Source of the DNA: Ramlibacter ginsenosidimutans
GTDB taxonomy: Bacteria; Pseudomonadota; Gammaproteobacteria; Burkholderiales; Burkholderiaceae_C
Direction: 5' to 3'
Length of the DNA: 64,000 nucleotides
NCBI RefSeq assembly: GCF_016654015.1
Contig: NZ_JAEPWM010000001.1
Span: 620,001 to 684,000 of the forward strand
The notes under the pieces were generated by a model, which had not been told where the DNA came from, did no database searches, and worked only from the letters and a program-made list of their open reading frames with translations. This document shows positions 52,519-61,315 of the stretch, in pieces. Each line of letters starts with the position of its first letter. The stretch's first letter is position 1. The position numbers and the translations under genes are program-made.

Positions 52519-54259
52519 GGGCCGCCTTGCCCAGGTAGGCGCTCACGACCTGCGCATCGCGCATCACCTCGTTGGCCTGGCCCTGCGCGATCAGCTTGCC
52601 GTGGTGCAGGACGACGATGCGGTCGGTGAGCGCCATCACGGCGCGCATGACGTGTTCGACGAACACGATGGTGGCGCCCTGGTCGCGGATGCGGCGGATC
52701 AGCTCGATGGCTTCCTCGATCTCGCCGGGCGTGAGGCCCGAGAGCACTTCGTCCAGCAACACGAGGCGCGGCCGCGCAGCCAGCGCCCGCGCGAGCTCCA
52801 GGAACTTGCGCTGGTGCAGGTTCAGGTCTTCGGGCAGCGCCTGCGCGCGCGCCTGCAGGCCGGTGAACTCCAGCCACTTCCACGCTTCGCGCTGCGCCGC
52901 CTTCTCGTCCAGGCGGGCGCAGCCGAACATCGCCACCAGGGACACGTTCTGCAGCACCGTCATGTGCGCGAACGGCCGCGGGATCTGGTAGGTGCGCGCG
53001 ATGCCCGCGTGCGCCATGCGGTGCGCCGGCACGCCCGTGAGGTCCTGGCCGTCGAACACGATGCGCCCCGCGCTCAGCGGGTAATGCCCGCTCACCACGT
53101 TGATGAAGGTGGACTTGCCCGAGCCGTTCGGCCCCAGCAGGCCCAGGATCTCGCCTTGCCGCACCTGCACGTCCACGCCATCGAGCGCCTGCACGCCGCT
53201 GAAGGCTTTCGAGAGCCCGCGCACTTCCAGCAGCGGCGCGGCGGTCGGATGCGGTCGCACGGCAGCGATGGCCGGCGCGTGCGGTGCGGGTTGCGCCGGC
53301 GCGGCCGCGGCTGCAGCGCGCGCACGCGCGGCCCGCCGCTTCAGGTACTGCCCCAGGATGCCTTCGGGCAGGAACAGGATCACCAGCACGAGGATCACGC
53401 CCACTGCCGCGCGGCCGGCGATGGCATGGTCGCCCGCGGTGAAGAAGTACAGCAGCCCGGTGATCGCCGTGGCGCCGATCGCGGGGCCGAGCCAGTGGCG
53501 CGTGCCGCCCAGCACGCTCATGAGCACCACGGTCAGCGGCACGGTGATGTTGAAGGTCTCGCCCGAGGTGACGTAGGAGACGAACAGCGCCTGGATGCCG
53601 CCGGCCAGTCCCGCGAGCGCGCAGGACAGCGCGAAGGCGGCGAGCTTGTAGCGGAAGGTCGGCACGCCCATGACCTCGGCCACGTCCTCGTCGTCGTGGA
53701 TGGCAAACAGTCCCGTGCCGAGACGGGACACCTGCACCCGCCAGGCGACCAGCAGGCTTGCCACCGCGACGCCCAGCATCATGAGGAACAGGGAGGACGA
53801 CGGCGAGGGGCCGAGCTGCGGCACCGCCACCGAGTTCAGGTAGATGCCGGGGCCGCCGTCGATGGGCGTGTTGAGGATGATGGTCGCGACGACGAAGGTG
53901 ACCGCCAGCGTGAGCAGCGCGAACAGTTCGCCGCGCACCGCCTTCACGCGGAACACCACGAAGCCGATGGCCAGCCCCAGCAAGGCGGGCACCAGTGCGG
54001 CGAACGGCAGCGTGGCGAGCAAGGGCCAGTCCAGCTTGCCTGCGAGCACCGCCGTCGTGTACATGCCGACGCCGTAGAACGCGCCGTGCCCGAAGGAGAA
54101 GTAGCCCGAGTAGCCGGACAGGATGTTCCACGAGACCGCCAGCACGATCCAGTGGCACACCAGGTACAGGATGGATTCGTAGAACGCGGGAACGTGCAGC
54201 CAGGGCACGAGGGCCAGCAGCACGCCCGCGCCGACGATGGACAGCACGCTGCGGTTCAT
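52511..54259 (-). CDS. Fused ABC transporter permease-ATPase, LivM-LivG type
   Basis: A 582-residue fusion. Residues 1-310 are a LivM-type permease with about nine or ten membrane segments (NILSGYSGYFSFGHGAFYGVGMYTTA near 47-72). An Ala/Pro-rich linker spans about 312-345. The LivG-type ATPase follows: Walker A GPNGSGKS at 376-383, LLDEVLSGLTPGEI near 496-509 and FVEHVMRAVMAL after it. The ABC signature region reads LNLHQRKFLELARAL where LSGGQ or YGQQ is usual, so it is degenerate. Fused LivMG is known in proteobacterial systems for aromatic compounds. It overlaps livF by 8 bases. Confidence 0.93.
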   Translation of the reverse strand: MNRSVLSIVGAGVLLALVPWLHVPAFYESILYLVCHWIVLAVSWNILSGYSGYFSFGHGAFYGVGMYTTAVLAGKLDWPLLATLPFAALVPALLGLAIGFVVFRVKAVRGELFALLTLAVTFVVATIILNTPIDGGPGIYLNSVAVPQLGPSPSSSLFLMMLGVAVASLLVAWRVQVSRLGTGLFAIHDDEDVAEVMGVPTFRYKLAAFALSCALAGLAGGIQALFVSYVTSGETFNITVPLTVVLMSVLGGTRHWLGPAIGATAITGLLYFFTAGDHAIAGRAAVGVILVLVILFLPEGILGQYLKRRAARARAAAAAAPAQPAPHAPAIAAVRPHPTAAPLLEVRGLSKAFSGVQALDGVDVQVRQGEILGLLGPNGSGKSTFINVVSGHYPLSAGRIVFDGQDLTGVPAHRMAHAGIARTYQIPRPFAHMTVLQNVSLVAMFGCARLDEKAAQREAWKWLEFTGLQARAQALPEDLNLHQRKFLELARALAARPRLVLLDEVLSGLTPGEIEEAIELIRRIRDQGATIVFVEHVMRAVMALTDRIVVLHHGKLIAQGQANEVMRDAQVVSAYLGKAAHA

Positions 54260-54263
54260 CGCC

Positions 54264-55121
54264 TCAGGCCCTTTCCGGCCGGAACAGCAGCATCAGGATC
54301 AGCAGCGAGAAGGACACGATGGGCGCCCACGAAGGCGACGCCACCGCCATCGTGATGGCCTCGCTCACGCCGATGACCACACCCGCCGCGAGCGGACCCA
54401 GCGGGCTGCCCAGGCCACCCAGCATCACCGCCGCGAACACCACGCCGACCCAGGCGAAGATCTGCGACGGTGTCAGCGTGAAGGTGAGCGCCAGGCACAC
54501 GCCGGCCACGCCGGCGAGCGCCGCGCAGCCGCCCGCCAGCACGAGCCCGAGGCGCTGCGCGTCGATGCCGAAGGCCGATGCGATCGGCCCGTCCTCCGCC
54601 ATCGCACGCATCGCCTTGCCGAGATCCGTGTAGCGCATCGCGGCCCACACCGCGAGCGCGATCGACAGCGAGAGCACGAAGGTCAGCAGCTCCGGGATCG
54701 GCACGTACAGCGGGCCCACGGTGAACTTCAGGTCGTTGTAGTGCGATTCGAGTCGCCGGTAGTCCGCGGTCCAGATGCCCTGGATCGCACTCTCGATGAC
54801 CACGGTGATGCCGAAGGTGACCAGCAGCGAATTGAACGGCGTGATGGCGAAGCGCGAGAGCACCCACTGCATTCCCACGCCCACCGCGAAAAACAGCGGC
54901 GGCACGATGACGAGCGCCAGCAGCGGGTCCACGTGCCAGCTGGCCGCCATCTGGTAACTGAGGTAGCCGGCCAGGAACACCAGGCCGAAGTGCGCCAGGT
55001 TGATCTGCCGCAGCAGCCCCCAGGTAAGGCCCAGCCCGAGGCCGATCAGCCCGTACAGCGCACCAATGAAGATGCCGGACAGGATGGATTGCAGCAGCAG
55101 GTGCCAGCTGGGCAGGGTCAT
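54264..55121 (-). CDS. livH: Branched-chain-type ABC transporter permease, LivH type
   Basis: A 285-residue permease with about eight membrane segments. SGIFIGALYGLIGLGLGLTWGLLRQINLAHFGLVFLAGYL near 15-55 is the LivH start. RYTDLGKAMRAMAEDGPIASAFGID near 177-200 is the cytoplasmic coupling loop. It lies 4 bases before the fused gene and 12 bases after livK. Confidence 0.93.
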   Translation of the reverse strand: MTLPSWHLLLQSILSGIFIGALYGLIGLGLGLTWGLLRQINLAHFGLVFLAGYLSYQMAASWHVDPLLALVIVPPLFFAVGVGMQWVLSRFAITPFNSLLVTFGITVVIESAIQGIWTADYRRLESHYNDLKFTVGPLYVPIPELLTFVLSLSIALAVWAAMRYTDLGKAMRAMAEDGPIASAFGIDAQRLGLVLAGGCAALAGVAGVCLALTFTLTPSQIFAWVGVVFAAVMLGGLGSPLGPLAAGVVIGVSEAITMAVASPSWAPIVSFSLLILMLLFRPERA

Positions 55122-55133
55122 CGCGCGGCGGCG

Positions 55134-56330
55134 TCAGGGCATCTGCAGGGTGGCCCCCGGCGCCGCGAAGGACGTGGGCCACACCACCTTCCAGGTGCCG
55201 CCCTGCACCTGCTTGATCTTCATCAGGTCGTCGCCGTAGTTGCCCGGGCCGTCGAAACGCAGGCGCCCCTCGATCGTGTCGACCTTGTTCTTGCGCAGCC
55301 AGTCGGCGATCTTCCGGTCGTCCAGGCTGTTGGTCGCGCGCACGCCCGCCTCGAGGATCTGCCAGGCCGTGTACGAGGCCGCGGCCTGCACCTCCACGTG
55401 CGTGTCGGGCAGGTTGGCCGCGGCGGCGCGCTCGTTGAAGACCCGCACGAAGTTGGCGGCGACGCCGGAGTTGGTGAAGGGCGGATGCTCCTCGAAGATG
55501 GTGAGGGCGAGCGCCTTGTCGCCGTCGGCGCTCTTGGTCATCGGCCCCGGCGCCGGATAGATGTGGAAGTGCAGCGGCGGCGTGTAGTCGATCTTCTTCA
55601 TCGCGTCGAGCAGCTGGTTGCCTTCGAGGCCGATGTCGCCGATCCACACCAGGTCCGCATTGGCGTCCTTCACGCGGGCGGCAATGGGACCGAAGTCGCG
55701 GTTGCCGAATTCCCACTCGAGATACAGCACCTCCTTCAGGCCGCGCTGCTTCGCCACCTCCCGGCCGCCCACGGACATGAAGTGCACCGAGGGGAACTTG
55801 CTCGTGACGATGGCGATGGTCTTGGGCGGCTTGCGCGACTGGGCGAGCATGTCGAACAAGGTGTTGGGCACGGTCTTCTCGGGCGTCGGCCCCAGCGCCC
55901 AGGCCGGGAACTGCATGTCGTACTTGGCCAGCGAGGGAATGCCGAACGTGTGGTGCACCAGCACCTTGTTGTAGCGCTGCGCGACCCCCATCGCGGAGAG
56001 GATCGCGCCGGTCGCATACGGCCCCATCAGCAGGTCGACCTTGTCGCTCGTGACCAGCTGCTCGTACAGCGTGCGGGCGACGTCCGGCTTGGACTGGTCG
56101 TCCTTGACGATCCACTGCACGGGCCGCCCCAGCAGGCCACCCCGCTGGTTCAACTGCTCGACGTAGATCTCGCCCACCAGCTTGTGCGTGAGCGCCGTGG
56201 CCGACAGCGGGCCGGTGAGCGCGAGCGTGCTGCCGATGCGGATCGGCTGGCCAGCTGGCGCCTGCGCCAGCACGGGGGCGGCCAGCGAGGCGCCGGCGGC
56301 GGCGAGGATGCGACGGCGAGAGAAGGTCAT
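55134..56330 (-). CDS. Periplasmic binding protein, LivK type
   Basis: A 398-residue binding protein. It has a twin-Arg-like start (MTFSRRRILAAAGAS) with cleavage near residue 23 (PVLAQA). IRIGSTLALTGPLSATALTHKLVGEIYVEQLNQRGGLLGRPVQWIVKDDQSKPDVARTLYEQLV covers the first lobe, LLMGPYATGAILSAMGVAQRYNKVLVHHT the ligand-site region. It overlaps the CoA-transferase by 4 bases and probably binds the compound degraded by the neighbouring enzymes. The ligand is not predicted. Confidence 0.92.
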   Translation of the reverse strand: MTFSRRRILAAAGASLAAPVLAQAPAGQPIRIGSTLALTGPLSATALTHKLVGEIYVEQLNQRGGLLGRPVQWIVKDDQSKPDVARTLYEQLVTSDKVDLLMGPYATGAILSAMGVAQRYNKVLVHHTFGIPSLAKYDMQFPAWALGPTPEKTVPNTLFDMLAQSRKPPKTIAIVTSKFPSVHFMSVGGREVAKQRGLKEVLYLEWEFGNRDFGPIAARVKDANADLVWIGDIGLEGNQLLDAMKKIDYTPPLHFHIYPAPGPMTKSADGDKALALTIFEEHPPFTNSGVAANFVRVFNERAAAANLPDTHVEVQAAASYTAWQILEAGVRATNSLDDRKIADWLRKNKVDTIEGRLRFDGPGNYGDDLMKIKQVQGGTWKVVWPTSFAAPGATLQMP

Positions 56331-57520
56331 GTCAGGTCTCCTGGTTCTAGGTGGGACTGCATCAACGCGATCGCGGGGGCTGCGGCGCGCGGCTTCCAGC
56401 CGCGCGCCAGTTCCTCGTTGTGTTCGCCGAGCAGCGGCGGCGCCGTCACTTCCAGCGGCCGCTCGCCGTCGAAGGACACCGGCGAGCGCACGGTGCGGAA
56501 GGTGCCGACCACGGGGTGCTCCGTCTCGACGAACAGCTGCAGGTGCTTCGCCTGGGGATCGTCCGGAACTTCCTCGGTCGTGTACATAGGGGAATGCGGC
56601 ACGTCCCTGGCCTCCAGCCGGCGACACCATTCGGCACGCTCCTGCCCGAGGAAGATGGGACGCAGCACCTCGATCAGCTCCTCCTGGTGGTCGATGCGGC
56701 CTTGCCGGCTGGCGAAGCGCGGGTCCCGGAAGATGTCGGGACGCTCCATCGCGTCGGCCAGGCCCTGCCAGAACTTCTCGGGCGAGGACATGTGCAGCGC
56801 GATCCACAGGCCGTCCCGGCACTCCAGCACATACGACTGCGAGACGCTCGGCCGGCTGAACGGACCCATCACCTCATTCGCCGAGAACAGGTGCTGGAAC
56901 GCATCGAGGTTGAAGTGCGTCATGGCCTCGAACATCGACAGTTCCACTTTGCGCGCCGTGCCCCGCTTCTCGCGCTCGTAGAGCGCACCGAGGATGCCGT
57001 ACGCGGCGTAGAAGCCCGTGACGAGGTCGGCGATCGCGGGACCGGTGACGCGCGGGTTGCCGGGGTTCACCAGCAGGCCCAGGAAGCCCGACGCTGCCTG
57101 CGCCACGCTGTCGTAGGCCGGCCGCTGCGCCGCCGGGCCGGTGGCGCCGAAGCCGCTGATGGCGCAGTAGATCAGGCGCGGGTTCAGCGCGTGCAGGCGG
57201 TCGAAGCCGGCGCCGATCTGCTCCGCGAACGCGGGACGGAAGTTCTGGATGTAGACGTCGGCGTCCTTCACCAGCGCATCGAACTTCGCCAGGTCGGCCG
57301 GCTGCTTCGTGTTCAGCGTGACGCTGCGCTTGTTGCGGTTGACGGTCTGGTAGTGCGGCGAGTACAGGCCGCCCTTGAACGCGCGAAAGGGATCTCCCGT
57401 TCCCGGCAGTTCCACCTTCACCACGTCGGCGCCCAGGTCCGCCAGCAGCATGGACGCGGCGGGGCCGGTGATGAAGGTGCCGTGCTCCAGCACGCGGACG
57501 CCGTCCAGGACCTTGATCAC
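56327..57520 (-). CDS. Class III CoA-transferase (CaiB/BaiF family)
   Basis: A 397-residue enzyme. LDGVRVLEHGTFITGPAASMLLADLGADVVKVELPGTGDPFR near 5-46 is the family start. NRNKRSVTLNTKQPADLAKFDALVKDADVYIQNFRP follows near 61-96. The catalytic Asp lies in GPAIADLVTGFYAAYGILGAL near 165. It moves CoA between carboxylic acids, here probably onto the pathway intermediate. Its start overlaps the gene before by 4 bases and its end overlaps livK by 4 bases, so expression is tightly coupled. Confidence 0.93.
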   Translation of the reverse strand: MIKVLDGVRVLEHGTFITGPAASMLLADLGADVVKVELPGTGDPFRAFKGGLYSPHYQTVNRNKRSVTLNTKQPADLAKFDALVKDADVYIQNFRPAFAEQIGAGFDRLHALNPRLIYCAISGFGATGPAAQRPAYDSVAQAASGFLGLLVNPGNPRVTGPAIADLVTGFYAAYGILGALYEREKRGTARKVELSMFEAMTHFNLDAFQHLFSANEVMGPFSRPSVSQSYVLECRDGLWIALHMSSPEKFWQGLADAMERPDIFRDPRFASRQGRIDHQEELIEVLRPIFLGQERAEWCRRLEARDVPHSPMYTTEEVPDDPQAKHLQLFVETEHPVVGTFRTVRSPVSFDGERPLEVTAPPLLGEHNEELARGWKPRAAAPAIALMQSHLEPGDLT

Positions 57521-58317
57521 GCCTTTTGCTCCGGCTGGGCGCCCGTGTACTCGAACTCGCGCGTGGCCTGGTAGGACAGTGCGAAGCCGATCGGGTCGTT
57601 CAGTTCCTCGGTGAGGTGCGCGATGAGGCTCGCGGTGCGCGCGAGCATCGGCACGCCTTTCAGCGCGGCGACCGGGAAGCCCACGCCCAGCAGCACCGCG
57701 GGGATCGCGCCGGACACGTTCAGCTTGAGGTCCTTGCCGACCACCTCGGGGATGACCTGCTCCACCACCTTGGCGATCTCGACGAAGCGCTGGCCGCCGC
57801 CCGCCTTGCGGGAGACGGCGAAGAGCGCGTCGACGCGCGGATCGCGCCGCTTGTGTTCGGGATGGCCGTAGCCGGCGATGGCCTGCTTGCGTTCGCGGCG
57901 CGCTGCGACGACGGCGCGTGCGGCCGCGGCGATGTCACCGTCGCGCCGCTGCGCTTCCTCGTCGATCTCCACGTACAGCCGGCCCGCGGTTTCCGATGCG
58001 CCCAGGATCACCGAGCCCGATCCCAGGATGCCCGCGGCGACGGCGCCCTGCATCGCGTCGGGGGCCGCGGCGAGCGTCATGCGCGCGGCCTGCACGCTGG
58101 GCACGAGCCCGTGCTCCGCGATCGCGACCAGCGTCGCGTTGAGCACCGCGCTGGCCGCCGCATCCGGCCGCTGGCCAGTGAGCAGCAGGAAGAAGTAGTC
58201 GCCGAAATTGACCTGCCCGATCAGGTCGCGGGCGAGGTCGTTGCCCCGCACGACGATGGTGTCCTCGTTGGACGTGCAGATGCCCGAGCGGGGCAGCGTG
58301 GCCTTGCCGATCTTCAA
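57517..58317 (-). CDS. Citryl-CoA lyase-like protein (citrate synthase family)
   Basis: A 266-residue protein, about two-thirds of citrate-synthase length. It lacks the N-terminal domain and shows GSGSVILGASE near 99-109, AIAGYGHPEHKRRDPRVDALF near 145-165 (catalytic-type His and Arg) and ELNDPIGFALSYQATREFEYTG at the end. Short members cleave citryl-CoA-like substrates into acetyl-CoA and an oxoacid. Next to a CoA-transferase this suggests a pair: activate a dicarboxylate with CoA, then cleave it. The exact substrate is unknown. It overlaps the CoA-transferase by 4 bases. Confidence 0.88.
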   Translation of the reverse strand: MKIGKATLPRSGICTSNEDTIVVRGNDLARDLIGQVNFGDYFFLLLTGQRPDAAASAVLNATLVAIAEHGLVPSVQAARMTLAAAPDAMQGAVAAGILGSGSVILGASETAGRLYVEIDEEAQRRDGDIAAAARAVVAARRERKQAIAGYGHPEHKRRDPRVDALFAVSRKAGGGQRFVEIAKVVEQVIPEVVGKDLKLNVSGAIPAVLLGVGFPVAALKGVPMLARTASLIAHLTEELNDPIGFALSYQATREFEYTGAQPEQKA

Positions 58318-58342
58318 TTCAGTCTCCCGGTTGCTGGGGGAT

Positions 58343-58433
58343 GCTGGGGTTCGCTGCGCTCACCGCCAGCCTACGAGGGTCAGCGGACTTGGCGGAGTGC
58401 GTACGCTGGCGGTGAGCGAAAGCGAACCCCAGC
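58343..58433. repeat. GTAGGCTGG/GAACCCCAGC inverted repeat B4
   Basis: Same orientation as B2: GCTGGGGTTCG-to-CCAGCCTAC, centre, then GTACGCTGGCGGTGAGC-to-GAACCCCAGC, with one base changed in the right arm. It fills the 128-base gap between the dioxygenase and the citryl-CoA-lyase-like gene, inside an otherwise tightly packed unit. Confidence 0.85.
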
Positions 58434-58445
58434 GCGTTGCCAAGC

Positions 58446-59330
58446 TCACCCCGCCTTCGGCACCAGGCGGAAGTCGTACTTCGCGGTGTAGAAAGGCTTG
58501 TCCATCGTGCGCCCGTCCGGCGCCTTGCCGGGCGGGTGCTTGGGAAAGTCCACCACCAGGCTGTTGCGCACGCCGAAGACTGCGTCCGAGTCGAGGTAAG
58601 GGCTGTCCTTGACGAAGATGTGCGTCACGAGCTTCTGGTGGCCCGGCGCCTCCAGCATCATGTGCATGTGCCCGGGCCGGTTCAGGTGCCGCCCCATCTT
58701 GTCCAGCATGCGGCCGACGGGCCCGTCGCCCGGCACCGGGTAGTAGGTCGGCTTGATGGACCAGAAGCGGTAATTGCCTTCCTTGTCCGTGCGGAACTGC
58801 GCCCGCAGGCTCATCTCGTGGCCCTTCTGCATGTCGTACAGGCCGCCCTCGTCGCCGGACCATACGTCCAGCACGCAGTCGGCCACCGCTTTTCCGAAGG
58901 TGTCCGTCACGCGCCCGTGGTACAGCGTGGGCTCGCCGAAGCCTTCGCCGATGTCGGCGCCCAGCTCCTTCTTCGGCGCGCCGGGCCAGAAGAACGGACC
59001 TTGCACGGTCGCTTCGGTCGGTCTCTCGCCCGGCCGGTCCGCCAGCGCCCGGGCGCCGCGAGCCTGGTCCAGCGCGACCACCAGCATCGAGATGCCGAGC
59101 GTGTCCGACAGCAGGATGAACTCCTGGCGCTTCTCGTCGCACTTCTTCCCGGTCTCGGTGAGGAACTGGATGCCGGCCATCCACTCTTCGGGCGTGAGGT
59201 CCACCTCGCGCATGAAGGCGTGGGCGTGCTTCACGAGTGCGCTCATGACCTGCTTGAAGCGCGCGTCCTTGCACTCGCCCATGCGTTCGATCACGGCCTG
59301 CGCGAAATCGGTGACTTCCAGTTGCGCCAT
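58446..59330 (-). CDS. Intradiol ring-cleavage dioxygenase (hydroxyquinol/catechol type)
   Basis: A 294-residue non-heme Fe(III) dioxygenase. The N-terminal dimerisation domain is present (RFKQVMSALVKHAHAFMREVDLTPEEWMAGIQFLTETGKKCDEKRQEFILLSDTLGISMLVVAL near 24-87), so it belongs with catechol/hydroxyquinol 1,2-dioxygenases, not protocatechuate enzymes. Candidate iron ligands are Tyr in PTLYHGRVTD near 134, Tyr in PTYYPVPGDGP near 195 and two His in GHMHMML near 220. No maleylacetate reductase is nearby. It is divergent from a LysR gene, with possible operator sequences between them. Confidence 0.9.
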   Translation of the reverse strand: MAQLEVTDFAQAVIERMGECKDARFKQVMSALVKHAHAFMREVDLTPEEWMAGIQFLTETGKKCDEKRQEFILLSDTLGISMLVVALDQARGARALADRPGERPTEATVQGPFFWPGAPKKELGADIGEGFGEPTLYHGRVTDTFGKAVADCVLDVWSGDEGGLYDMQKGHEMSLRAQFRTDKEGNYRFWSIKPTYYPVPGDGPVGRMLDKMGRHLNRPGHMHMMLEAPGHQKLVTHIFVKDSPYLDSDAVFGVRNSLVVDFPKHPPGKAPDGRTMDKPFYTAKYDFRLVPKAG

Positions 59331-59377
59331 GCTTGCTCCTTGGTGACGGGCGCAGTCTAGGAGCCGTCCGGCCGGGT

Positions 59378-59421
59378 TGGAAAGTGATGAATTTCCACGG
59401 TTATGATCGATGCCATCGATC
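59378..59421 (+). promoter_or_regulatory. Inverted repeats between the dioxygenase and LysR genes
   Basis: Two dyads lie in the 109-base divergent gap: TGGAAA-N8-TTTCCA (59378-59397) and GATCGATG-C-CATCGATC (59405-59421, perfect). Either could be the binding site of the adjacent LysR regulator; LysR sites are usually short dyads in such gaps. Confidence 0.5.
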
Positions 59422-59439
59422 GCAATCCGGGCGGACCCT

Positions 59440-60324
59440 ATGGAACTGCGCCACCTGCGCTACTTCGACGCCGTCGCCGAAACGCTGAACTTCACGCGGG
59501 CCGCCGAACGACTGCACGTCACGCAGTCCACGCTGTCGCACCAGATCAAGCAGCTGGAAGAGGAACTGGGTGCGGCGCTGTTCGACCGCGGCGGCAAGCA
59601 TGTACGGATGACCGAGGCGGGCGAGATCCTGCGCAGCCACATGACGCCCGCGCTGGAGCAGATCGACCTCGGCCTGCAGGCCTTGCGCACGCCCGCCGTG
59701 GCGATCACGGGCAGCATCCGCCTGGGCACCACGCCCAGCTTCAACACGCGCATGGTCCCGCAGTGCGTGGCGACGCTACTCAACCAGTATCCCGGCATGG
59801 CCGTCACCGTGGAGGAACTCGCGGCGGGGCAGATCCTCAAGCGGCTGCGCTCGGGCCACCTGGACATCGCGGTGTCGTACCCGCCCGGCGACGGCGGCGA
59901 CCTCTGGTTCGAGCCCCTCTACAACGAGGAGCTGCGCCTGGTGGTCGGCATCCACCATCCGCTGGCGAAGCGCCGCCGCGTGCGCATGGTGGAACTGCAC
60001 GGCGTGCGCATGGCGCTGCTGCATCCGCAGTTCCTCACGCGCAAGCTGCTCGACGACTGCTTCCACCAGGCCGGCGCGAAGCCCATCGTGGTGGCGCAGA
60101 TGAATTCCGTCGCGCCCATGATCGCGCTGATCCGGCAGACCGATCTCGCCGGGATCATCACCGAGACGGCGGTGGCGCCGTCGGCGGACCTGCGCGTGAT
60201 CCCGCTGGAAGACCCGACCCCGATCCGCACGCCCGGCCTGCTGTGGCCGAAGGGCGCGACGCGTTCGCCGGTGCTGAAGCACTTCGCCGAGATCATCCGC
60301 CGCGCGGCGGGGACCGGCGCCTGA
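59440..60324 (+). CDS. LysR-type transcriptional regulator
   Basis: A 294-residue regulator. The helix-turn-helix spans residues 1-60 (MELRHLRYFDAVAETLNFTRAAERLHVTQSTLSHQIKQLEEELGAALFDR). An effector domain follows (GSIRLGTTPSFNTRMVPQ near 90, LRSGHLDIAVSYPPGDGGDLWFEPLYNEELRLVVGIHHPLA near 130-175). It resembles the CynR/GltC branch. Being divergent from the dioxygenase across 109 bases, it probably controls that catabolic unit in response to a pathway compound. The chosen ATG gives the family start; 10 further upstream codons are open. Confidence 0.92.
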   Translation: MELRHLRYFDAVAETLNFTRAAERLHVTQSTLSHQIKQLEEELGAALFDRGGKHVRMTEAGEILRSHMTPALEQIDLGLQALRTPAVAITGSIRLGTTPSFNTRMVPQCVATLLNQYPGMAVTVEELAAGQILKRLRSGHLDIAVSYPPGDGGDLWFEPLYNEELRLVVGIHHPLAKRRRVRMVELHGVRMALLHPQFLTRKLLDDCFHQAGAKPIVVAQMNSVAPMIALIRQTDLAGIITETAVAPSADLRVIPLEDPTPIRTPGLLWPKGATRSPVLKHFAEIIRRAAGTGA

Positions 60325-60350
60325 ACGGCCCGCGCCGGGCCGTCCGCACC

Positions 60351-61295
60351 ATGTCCTTTCGCGAAGCCGAACTCGCCGCCCTCGCCGCGCGCATGGGCGA
60401 ACAGCTGCTGCGGCAGCGGCTCGCGCGCGAACGCGACGCCCACCTCGCACCCGCGCTTCCGGTGGGCGAGGTGCTGGCCGCGCACCACCTGCGCGGCTCC
60501 GGCCGCGCCATCCACCTGGTCCTCACGCTGTGCGGGCTGCGCGGCGTCGGCCGGCGCAACGCGCATGCGATCGAGCTGCGCCAGCATGCGCTGAAGCTGC
60601 CGCGGCTACCCGCTGCCTTCGAAGGATTCACGCTGCTGCACCTGAGCGACCTGCACATCGACGCGGGCGAGCGCTACCTGCAGGCCCTCGTGGAACGCGT
60701 GCAGGGCGTCTCCTGCGACGCCTGCGTGCTCACGGGCGACTTCCGCTTCGGCACGCGCGGATCCTCGGCCCCGGCCATCGCCGCCCTCGCCCGCCTGCTG
60801 CCCGCGCTGCCCGCGACCACCTTCGCGGTGCTGGGCAACCACGACGACCTCGCCCTGGGACTCGGCCTCGAAGCGCTGGGCGTACGGGTCCTGATGAACG
60901 AGGCCGAGGCGCTGCAGCGCGGCGGAGAAAGCATGCACATCGCCGGCATCGACGACGCGCACTACTTCCGCACGCACGACCTCGCGCGCGCCCGGGCGGG
61001 CGTGCCGCCCGATGGCTGCGCCCTGCTGCTGTCGCACACGCCGCAGCCGTATCGCGAGGCGGCGGCGCACGGTTTCGCGGGCATGCTGTGCGGCCACACG
61101 CACGGCGGCCAGATCTGCCTGCCGGGAGGCATTCCCCTGCTGACGGAGGCCCGGGCGCCACGCCGGCTCGCGCGCGGCAGCTGGCGCTTCGGCACGATGG
61201 CCGGCTACACGTCGGTGGGTTGCGGTTGCTCGATCGTGGACGCGCGCTTCTTCTGCCCGCCCGAGGTCACTGTGCACACGCTGCAGCGGGCCTGA
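60351..61295 (+). CDS. Calcineurin-like metallophosphoesterase
   Basis: A 314-residue hydrolase. All metal motifs are visible: LSDLHID near 98, LTGDFRFG near 127, GNHDDLA near 164, LLSHTPQ near 228 and GHTHGGQICLPGG near 247. The first 90 residues form a separate N-terminal extension (for example LRGVGRRNAHAIELRQHALKLPRLP). It resembles YkuE-like enzymes acting on membrane phospholipid derivatives; the substrate is not known. It begins 26 bases after the LysR gene and is probably co-transcribed with it. Confidence 0.88.
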   Translation: MSFREAELAALAARMGEQLLRQRLARERDAHLAPALPVGEVLAAHHLRGSGRAIHLVLTLCGLRGVGRRNAHAIELRQHALKLPRLPAAFEGFTLLHLSDLHIDAGERYLQALVERVQGVSCDACVLTGDFRFGTRGSSAPAIAALARLLPALPATTFAVLGNHDDLALGLGLEALGVRVLMNEAEALQRGGESMHIAGIDDAHYFRTHDLARARAGVPPDGCALLLSHTPQPYREAAAHGFAGMLCGHTHGGQICLPGGIPLLTEARAPRRLARGSWRFGTMAGYTSVGCGCSIVDARFFCPPEVTVHTLQRA

Positions 61296-61315
61296 GCGGC
61301 CACACGCGCCAAGCC

